From NCBI GenBank assembly GCA_910574885.1, contig CAJTDD010000009.1:1-64000 (forward strand): DNA of 64,000 bases, in the 5' to 3' direction. The notes beneath the pieces were generated by a model. It saw only the letters and a program-made list of their open reading frames with translations. It made no database searches and was not told the origin of the DNA. Shown here piece after piece: positions 58,806 through 64,000 of the stretch. Every line of letters begins with the position of its first letter. Positions within the stretch are counted from its first letter, which is position 1. Both the position numbers and the translations under genes were made by a program. Source of the DNA: Lachnospiraceae bacterium. GTDB lineage: Bacteria; Bacillota; Clostridia; Lachnospirales; Lachnospiraceae.

Positions 58806-61010
58806 ATGGATGGTGTAAGAATGTTTTCAGGGCAGGAGGAATATTTCCAGAGGCTGCTTGTCCTGGTGAAAGAAGAAATCAGCCTGTACACGAAATATGC
58901 GGTGCGTCTCAAGGAGAACGGGGGGATTCGGCATATTTACAATACAAAGCTGTTCCGGGACGAATTGTCCAACGTGATGGAGGATGCGTTCACACATATG
59001 GACCGCAAATCCTATGATGCGCAGAGGGAAGATCTCTTTGGCAGGTGGCGCGCCTTCCACGGGGAGGCGTACCGCACCATGAAAGAAGGCGGGGTATTCC
59101 TTCCTTTTGAATATATGCTCAGAAGGCTTGGGCTCAATGGGTTCGAGCAGTATATTGCCTGCCTTGCCATGGCGCCGGAGCTGAATCGGGAATTTGAGAG
59201 GATGTACAGTTATCTTCAGGACGATCTGGCGTGGCGTTATCCGTCTCTGGACTTGTGTATCAAGATGTACACCATGGAAGAGCAGGAGCAGAATACCCTC
59301 ATCCATCAGGTATTTGCCCGCAAGGAGCTGCTATGCTGCGTATTCGGCCCAAAGCCTCTGACTCAGGAGAGTGAACTGGCGTGGCGGTTTAAGCTGCGGG
59401 AAACTCTGGTGGAGTATGTATTCTTCCATGAATCGGATCTGAAAAGAGGCAAAGCCCAGTACCGTCTGAAATTTCTGGACGAAGAAACGGAGCCAGTATG
59501 CAATATCAACCGCCAGACGGCAGAAAGCCTTTCCCGGCGGCTTCGGGAAGAGGCCGGGCAGGCCGTAACGGAGGAGATACGACTGTTTTTCCTGCACGGG
59601 CCTTTGGGGAGTGGAAAGAAGCTGCAGATCAGCCTTGCGGCGAAGCGTCAGGGGCAGTCGGCATTATTTCTGGATATGAAGGGACTGGCGTACCAAAAGG
59701 AAGAGCAGATGAAAGAGACGGCATGTGACGCCGTTGTGCGGGCAATGCTTGACCATGCCTTTCTGGTGTTCGACCACTGGGAGACAGTGTGGGCGGGGGA
59801 GAAAAAGAACCGTCAGGCTGCCATCGGCATTCTGCGGTGTGCTTCTTTATTTTTTAAGGACGTATTTTTTACGGTGGAAGAGAGTCCGGGAGAGGATGTC
59901 TTCGGGGGAGAATATCCCGCAGGATATGGAATCGAGGAATTCCGGCTTCGTTTTCCTTCTATACGGGAGAGGAGCATGCTCTTTCAGGCGTTTCTCGCAG
60001 AGGCAGGCTGGCAGGCGCAGGAGGGACAGGTCTGTGACACGCTGGCGGCACAATTCGATTTTTCTCCAGGGACGATCCGGGATGCGGTATGGCTTGCCTG
60101 CCGGAACGCGGCGGTACAAGGTGAAGAGAAGATTCCCACGGCGTATCTGTATCAGGCATGCCAGCAGAAGATCTCCCATAAGCTCGGAGAACGTGCCAGC
60201 CGGGTCAATGCGGCGTATACCTGGGATGACCTTGTGTTAGAAGAAGGACCGAAAGAACTGCTGCGCCAGGCATGCGGGCAGATTTCCTGCCGGGGCAAGG
60301 TCTATGAAGAGTGGGGATTCGCGGATAAGATTGCCTATGGCAGGGGGGTATCCTTGCTGTTCGCAGGGCCGCCGGGAACCGGAAAGACCATGGCGGCCCA
60401 GGTGCTGGCAAAGGAGCTGAATCTGGAACTCTATAAGGTAGAACTCTCCGGCGTGCTGTCGAAATATATCGGGGAGACCCAGAAGAACCTGAAAGAGATT
60501 TTTGACGAAGTGAAGAAGAGCCGAAGTATCCTCTTTTTTGACGAGGCGGACGTGCTGTTCGGCAAGCGTGTGGACGTCTCGGACGCAAGGGATATCAGCG
60601 CCAATGCACAGACGGCGTATCTGCTGCAGAAGATGGAAGAATATGACGGGATTACCATTCTTGCCACGAACCTTTTGCAGAATTTTGACGATGCGTATAA
60701 GCGGAGGATGAAGTATATTATCCGGTTTACATTTCCGCAGAAGGAGCAGAGGGCTTTGATGTGGGAGAAGGTGTTCCCGGAAAAAATGCCCCTTGCGGGG
60801 GATATTGACATTGAGTATCTGGCGGATAATTTTGAACTTTCCGGCGCAAGCATCAAGAATATTGCGGTGAACGCGGCGTTCCTGGCGGCTTCTAAGCAGG
60901 AGATTACGGGGATGGAGCACATTATGACGGCGCTGCAGCAGGAATATGAGAAATCCGGGAAAATACTTGGAAAAGCGGAATTGCAGGAGTATTATATATA
61001 TAAGATTTAA
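58806..61010 (+). CDS. AAA+ ATPase associated with contractile injection system (second copy)
   Basis: The 734-residue protein has a divergent N-terminal domain (about 1-250), a degenerate P-loop-like FFLHGPLGSGKKLQISLAAK near 258, and a C-terminal AAA+ domain. Walker A there is LLFAGPPGTGKTMAAQVLAK (near 518), Walker B SILFFDEADVLFGKR (near 574), plus LLQNFDDAYKRRM. It is an Afp15/Pvc15-like ATPase, thought to help assemble or load the particle. The degenerate first P-loop suggests a double-ATPase ancestor. It is paralogous to 25312-27231. Confidence 0.9.
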   Translation: MDGVRMFSGQEEYFQRLLVLVKEEISLYTKYAVRLKENGGIRHIYNTKLFRDELSNVMEDAFTHMDRKSYDAQREDLFGRWRAFHGEAYRTMKEGGVFLPFEYMLRRLGLNGFEQYIACLAMAPELNREFERMYSYLQDDLAWRYPSLDLCIKMYTMEEQEQNTLIHQVFARKELLCCVFGPKPLTQESELAWRFKLRETLVEYVFFHESDLKRGKAQYRLKFLDEETEPVCNINRQTAESLSRRLREEAGQAVTEEIRLFFLHGPLGSGKKLQISLAAKRQGQSALFLDMKGLAYQKEEQMKETACDAVVRAMLDHAFLVFDHWETVWAGEKKNRQAAIGILRCASLFFKDVFFTVEESPGEDVFGGEYPAGYGIEEFRLRFPSIRERSMLFQAFLAEAGWQAQEGQVCDTLAAQFDFSPGTIRDAVWLACRNAAVQGEEKIPTAYLYQACQQKISHKLGERASRVNAAYTWDDLVLEEGPKELLRQACGQISCRGKVYEEWGFADKIAYGRGVSLLFAGPPGTGKTMAAQVLAKELNLELYKVELSGVLSKYIGETQKNLKEIFDEVKKSRSILFFDEADVLFGKRVDVSDARDISANAQTAYLLQKMEEYDGITILATNLLQNFDDAYKRRMKYIIRFTFPQKEQRALMWEKVFPEKMPLAGDIDIEYLADNFELSGASIKNIAVNAAFLAASKQEITGMEHIMTALQQEYEKSGKILGKAELQEYYIYKI

Positions 61011-61025
61011 AATGGAGGTTTTCTG

Positions 61026-61571
61026 ATGAGTAAAGAAGAGTTACGGGAAGGTTTGAAGAGGCTGCATGAATACGTAATGCAGCTGGATTTTAACAGCGTG
61101 TTTATCGAGGAGGGGGAAAAGGCTCCCATGGATACGCTTCTGCTTGGCGCCCGGATCGGGGAAGATTTGAGTCTGGATATTTCCTGCAATTTTGCCAATG
61201 CGCCGGGGTTTGGGGATATCCTGCATTTGTATGGGGAGATGAATCTGAATCCGATAATAGAGGAGAATCCAGCCGCTTTCTCGGAAGAGGTGATTCTTAG
61301 GATGGCCAATGAGCTGAATAAGAGCCTGCCCATCGGACAGATTATTTATCTTACGGAGGACAGCCAGGGAAAGGCGCAGAGAGTCGCCGGTATTCGCTAT
61401 ACAATGCTGACAGATCTTGCAGGGGAAAAGGAGCTTAAAAAGTGTGTCGAAATTATTGAGATGCTGCTCAACATCTATGAGATTCTGTGTAGTACGCTGT
61501 ATCTTTTGCTGGAAGGGGACTCCCTTCCGAAGGCGATGGAGACGCTGTCGAAGATTATGGATGGGGAATAG
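61026..61571 (+). CDS. Hypothetical small protein at the end of the CIS operon
   Basis: The 181-residue protein is unrecognised. It is acidic with a mixed alpha/beta pattern (GLKRLHEYVMQLDFNSVFIE, AFSEEVILRMANELNKSLPI, GQIIYLTEDSQGKAQRVAGI) and a hydrophobic helix (IYEILCSTLYLLLEG). The pattern recalls YbjN or secretion-chaperone-like folds, but this is a guess. It is 15 bp after the ATPase gene with a strong GGAGG site, and could be a cargo chaperone. Confidence 0.55.
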   Translation: MSKEELREGLKRLHEYVMQLDFNSVFIEEGEKAPMDTLLLGARIGEDLSLDISCNFANAPGFGDILHLYGEMNLNPIIEENPAAFSEEVILRMANELNKSLPIGQIIYLTEDSQGKAQRVAGIRYTMLTDLAGEKELKKCVEIIEMLLNIYEILCSTLYLLLEGDSLPKAMETLSKIMDGE

Positions 61572-61580
61572 GATGAGATG

Positions 61581-61610
61581 CCCTGTGTTGTGGTTTTTAA
61601 CGGCACAGGG
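61581..61610. terminator. Terminator between the CIS operon and the convergent kinase gene
   Basis: CCCTGTG and CACAGGG form a 7-bp stem with a 16-nt loop between convergent genes, followed by TAGTCTTTAT. Confidence 0.5.
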
Positions 61611-61616
61611 TAGTCT

Positions 61617-62933
61617 TTATCTTACTGCCGTATTCGTAATCATCTGCAAAATAAACATTCCATCCTCCTGTCTGAAATTCACACTGGAGCGAGTCTGCCT
61701 TGCAAAGGAAAGGATACTCTTCGTCCCAATCCCATGCTCAGAACCCTTCTGGGAAATAGGCAGCCCATCCTCATCAAATGAAATCTTTTTCCTGCACGTA
61801 TTTTCAAGCTCCATAAGATACTGGCTGCCGTTCATGCGGCTTTTCAGCCGGATCATGCGTTCGCCGGATTCATTCCTGCAGGCATGCAGCGCGTTCTCAA
61901 GGGCATTGGCAAGAACCACAGAAAAAGAAACCGAATCAATGGCATTCTTAGGCGGCGCCATGAAAATCGAATGTACCTGTACGCCTTCTTCCTGGGCGAT
62001 ATTCAGATAATAGGAAAGTACGGAGTTTATGATATAGTTTTGGCAGTAGTGGGGCGTCTCACTTCTGTTGAGCGTGTCTTCCAAACCAGACAGCAGATGC
62101 CGCGCCTCTTCCATAGAGCCGTCCTTCAGGCAGGAATTCATGACAATGGAAAAATGCCGGATATCATGGCGCAATATTTTCAGCCGCTCTTCAGTGGCAA
62201 GCACATTCTTTGCCTGCTTTTCCATAGAAGCGACCTGCAGCATCAGAAGCTCCTTGTCGTGAGAAACCATCTGCAGCCGGTACTGGCGCAGAATGCTCTG
62301 ATAGACCACCATATAGACCACGATGATCAGCGCCAGAAGTCCGTAAATATACACGGCGCGTATAGGTTCCCGGATATAATAAAACGGAACGTTAGCAATG
62401 ACGAGAAGCAATGCACAAAAACAAAGGGGAATCAGCGACATGGTTCCCCAGCCAATATGGACGGTATGCATCAGGTTCAGGAAGGGCTTCCTCAAATACC
62501 GGTATTCCAGATAAATTACGATAGAATAGACTACGGTAAGAATCAGGAAATAGATATAAGGATTGCCATTGACGGCAGAATTTATCAGAAGCACGGTCAT
62601 GGCAATGATCAGGGAAAAACCAATCTGGGTCGCATAATTAAACATCGCCTGGGCAGGCGAATAAAAGTCCATTTTGTAAGCAAGCACAAAGGCGGGCAGG
62701 GAAATGGTAAAAAACATAATCTTCGTAAAGAAGAAAAATCCGAATATTGAGATAATGGTCCAGGAAGACAGGCATACCCATATAAGGTATACGCTGAATA
62801 TTGCCAACACTTTCCGGAGAGTATATTTGAATGTAGTCAGTGCGACCATCATCCCCAGAGTAAAGCCGGTAATCAAAAGTATCCGGATGCAATGGATAAA
62901 CAGGTCATCTTCCATGAAATTCGTCAGGGTCAT
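61617..62933 (-). CDS. GHKL sensor histidine kinase (AgrC-like)
   Basis: The 438-residue protein has six or seven N-terminal membrane helices (about 1-200), a coiled-coil linker, the phosphoacceptor block LKILRHDIRHFSIVMNS and a GHKL ATPase domain (VVLANALENALHACRNESGE, EHGIGTKSILSFARQ). It senses an extracellular signal and phosphorylates the LytTR regulator encoded with a 4-bp overlap just upstream. No AgrB/AgrD-like peptide genes are in view. Its position next to the CIS operon makes CIS regulation possible. Confidence 0.9.
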   Translation of the reverse strand: MTLTNFMEDDLFIHCIRILLITGFTLGMMVALTTFKYTLRKVLAIFSVYLIWVCLSSWTIISIFGFFFFTKIMFFTISLPAFVLAYKMDFYSPAQAMFNYATQIGFSLIIAMTVLLINSAVNGNPYIYFLILTVVYSIVIYLEYRYLRKPFLNLMHTVHIGWGTMSLIPLCFCALLLVIANVPFYYIREPIRAVYIYGLLALIIVVYMVVYQSILRQYRLQMVSHDKELLMLQVASMEKQAKNVLATEERLKILRHDIRHFSIVMNSCLKDGSMEEARHLLSGLEDTLNRSETPHYCQNYIINSVLSYYLNIAQEEGVQVHSIFMAPPKNAIDSVSFSVVLANALENALHACRNESGERMIRLKSRMNGSQYLMELENTCRKKISFDEDGLPISQKGSEHGIGTKSILSFARQTRSSVNFRQEDGMFILQMITNTAVR

Positions 62934-63673
62934 GGCTCTTTTACCTCCTGAAGCCAGTAATCAATATAGAGCTTCTGTACCTTTGCAGAAAATGAACGGG
63001 CAACGGGAACCGTATCTTTGGTAGTCAACTCAAGCGACCCGACGGTCAGCCGTTCAGAATAATCCAGGTTCACCGCAAAGGATGTGTGAGTCTTAATGAA
63101 ATTCGCATGTTCCAACACCGGCGCCAGAAACTGGTCGAATCCGGAGCGCAGATACAGGCTTTTCAAACACTGTCCGTCCGCCAGATGGAGGTAGCAGACA
63201 TGGGAGAGCAGTTCCGCATACACAATTTGATGCAGGGGAATCTGACGGAATCCCTTGGAGGTCTTGAGGACAAATACTTCATTTTTTTTCTTTCCATAAT
63301 TGCGGGCGATCTTGTCCAATACAGGAAACAAGTTGTCCCGGCAGACAGGCTTGCAGATATAGTTAAATGCATACAGGCGGAACGCATCAGGATAGTAGTC
63401 TCTGCTGGAACTCAAGTAGACAATCAGCGGTTCCCCAAGGATGCCGGACAGATGCTCCCCCAGGCTGATACCCGTCATGTCAGGCATGAGGATGTCAAGC
63501 AGGAAGACGTCGTAAGTATCCCCGCCGGAAACAGAGTCAATGAGATTGTAAGGGGAACGGAAGGTATGGATTCTAATATCCGGATGGTTCTCCTGGCAAC
63601 GCCATTCTTTAATAATTTCTGAAGTTTTCGCAAGATCCGTTCCGTCGTCGTCGCAGATGGCAAGGCGTAACAT
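62930..63673 (-). CDS. LytTR-family response regulator (AgrA-like)
   Basis: The 247-residue protein starts at the ATG at 63673, seven bases after AAAGAGGTG. The receiver domain begins MLRLAICDDDGTDLAKTSEI, with the phosphoaccepting aspartate in VFLLDILMPDMTG. The C-terminal LytTR DNA-binding domain contains RQIPLHQIVYAELLSHVCYL and ANFIKTHTSFAVNLDYSERL. The partner kinase gene overlaps it by 4 bp. Confidence 0.92.
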   Translation of the reverse strand: MLRLAICDDDGTDLAKTSEIIKEWRCQENHPDIRIHTFRSPYNLIDSVSGGDTYDVFLLDILMPDMTGISLGEHLSGILGEPLIVYLSSSRDYYPDAFRLYAFNYICKPVCRDNLFPVLDKIARNYGKKKNEVFVLKTSKGFRQIPLHQIVYAELLSHVCYLHLADGQCLKSLYLRSGFDQFLAPVLEHANFIKTHTSFAVNLDYSERLTVGSLELTTKDTVPVARSFSAKVQKLYIDYWLQEVKEP

Positions 63674-63712
63674 GTGCAAGCACCTCTTTCGTAAAAAATA
63701 AGGGATAAATTT

Positions 63713-63718
63713 ATTATA
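63713..63718 (-). promoter_or_regulatory. -10 element of the two-component operon
   Basis: A minus-strand TATAAT lies 40 bp upstream of the regulator start. The -35 region (TGGAAT at 17-bp spacing) is weak. Confidence 0.4.
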
Positions 63719-63814
63719 GGATTTTTAGAAAGGGAATTCCACATCATGGGATAAACTGTGAATTTTTAGGGACAAAAGACAGATTACAGACCAGCTTTTT
63801 TGGTGCAAAATCTG

Positions 63815-63820
63815 TATAAT
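63815..63820 (+). promoter_or_regulatory. -10 element of the last, partial gene
   Basis: TGTATAAT contains a perfect -10 about 75 bp upstream of the GTG at 63895. No good -35 is seen. Confidence 0.4.
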
Positions 63821-63894
63821 TGTTGTAAATTTCCCGAAATAGGGGAATTTTTACTAACATAAAGCCGTAGTGCGCAAAGAGAGGAGAGTTTTTA

Positions 63895-64000
63895 GTGAAC
63901 AAAAATTTGAAAAAGAAAACGGGAGTGGAGCTTGTATTGATTACTCTGGTGGTGCTGTCCGTCGTACGGCAGTTTTTCCTTGGGAGTTACCATAACATGT
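63895..64000 (+). CDS. Start of a membrane protein gene (partial)
   Basis: GTG at 63895 follows GAGGAGAG at good spacing. The visible 35 residues (MNKNLKKKTGVELVLITLVV, then LSVVRQFFLGSYHNM) have a basic N-terminus and a hydrophobic helix typical of a signal anchor. The gene runs past the window edge and no function can be assigned. Confidence 0.6.
   Translation, partial: MNKNLKKKTGVELVLITLVVLSVVRQFFLGSYHNM

Noticed and set aside
30575..61571. The locus as a defective prophage or R-type tailocin
   Set aside because: No head, packaging, lysis or integrase genes are present, and AAA+ ATPase, DUF4255, DUF4280 and LysM genes are hallmarks of eCIS-type systems.
24510..61571. Flanking direct repeats or integrase marking a genomic island
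   Set aside because: I looked near both ends of the CIS region and saw no convincing att-like repeats or tRNA gene; mobility cannot be supported from this window.

Overview
The window looks like a chromosomal segment of a Gram-positive, low-to-mid GC Firmicute, most likely a Clostridia/Lachnospiraceae gut anaerobe. I infer this from strong AGGAGG-type ribosome binding sites on nearly every gene, sigma-A promoters of TTGAAA-17-TATAAT type, an ECF sigma/anti-sigma pair, an AgrC/AgrA-like GHKL/LytTR two-component system, and fragments of the PD-(D/E)XK (Rpn-type) transposase family common in that group. No rRNA, tRNA or CRISPR array was seen.

Layout. (1) 103-9487: five ABC exporter half-transporters, two on the minus strand and three in an overlapping plus-strand operon. 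(2) 9500-11730: a patch of decayed mobile DNA holding a broken Rpn-type transposase, a scrap resembling TnpW, a second copy of the last exporter's 3' end, and an AAA-ATPase gene that has lost its C-terminal domain. (3) 11870-24422: housekeeping and accessory genes. These are an internally deleted P-loop kinase, a YbaK-type deacylase, Ogt, a chemoreceptor, an AraC regulator, an acetyltransferase, a Nudix hydrolase, a HEYGH protein, a DUF4143-type ATPase, an ECF sigma/anti-sigma pair, a methyltransferase, an RNA ligase with an HD-polynucleotide kinase, and a collapsed RelB/YoeB module.

(4) 24510-61571: the main feature, a phage-tail-like contractile injection system (CIS). A plus-strand run of about 31 kb encodes sheath, tube, a tail-assembly-chaperone-like pair, a second tube, a 1416-residue repetitive protein, a LysM tail protein, a gpD/VgrG-type hub and gpV-type spike, a gp25 wedge, two J-type baseplate proteins, a P2 I-like tail protein, a DUF4255 terminator, a DUF4280 (PAAR-like) tip, a candidate effector, an AAA+ ATPase and a small downstream protein. 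On the opposite strand lie a second AAA+ ATPase, a hypothetical protein, a 922-residue MalT/SARP-like regulator and a 50-residue ORF. The regulator probably controls the sheath promoter, where direct repeats precede a good -10 but no good -35. Three membrane proteins sit inside the structural operon: a pseudokinase-like protein with a C-terminal anchor, a MORN-repeat protein with an N-terminal anchor, and a HAMP/class III cyclase-like protein that has lost both metal-binding aspartates. They suggest that the particle is tied to, or triggered from, the cytoplasmic membrane.

The most specific new observation is a candidate programmed -1 frameshift at 33325-33331 joining the tail-assembly ORF to a DUF6760-like ORF that lacks a usable start. 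It has an internal SD, an A AAT TTT slip site and a stem-loop 5 nt downstream. Position and logic match the E/E' genes of phage P2, which also follow the sheath and tube genes.

(5) 61617-64000: a GHKL histidine kinase and LytTR response regulator (minus strand), then the first 35 codons of a membrane-protein gene that runs off the edge.
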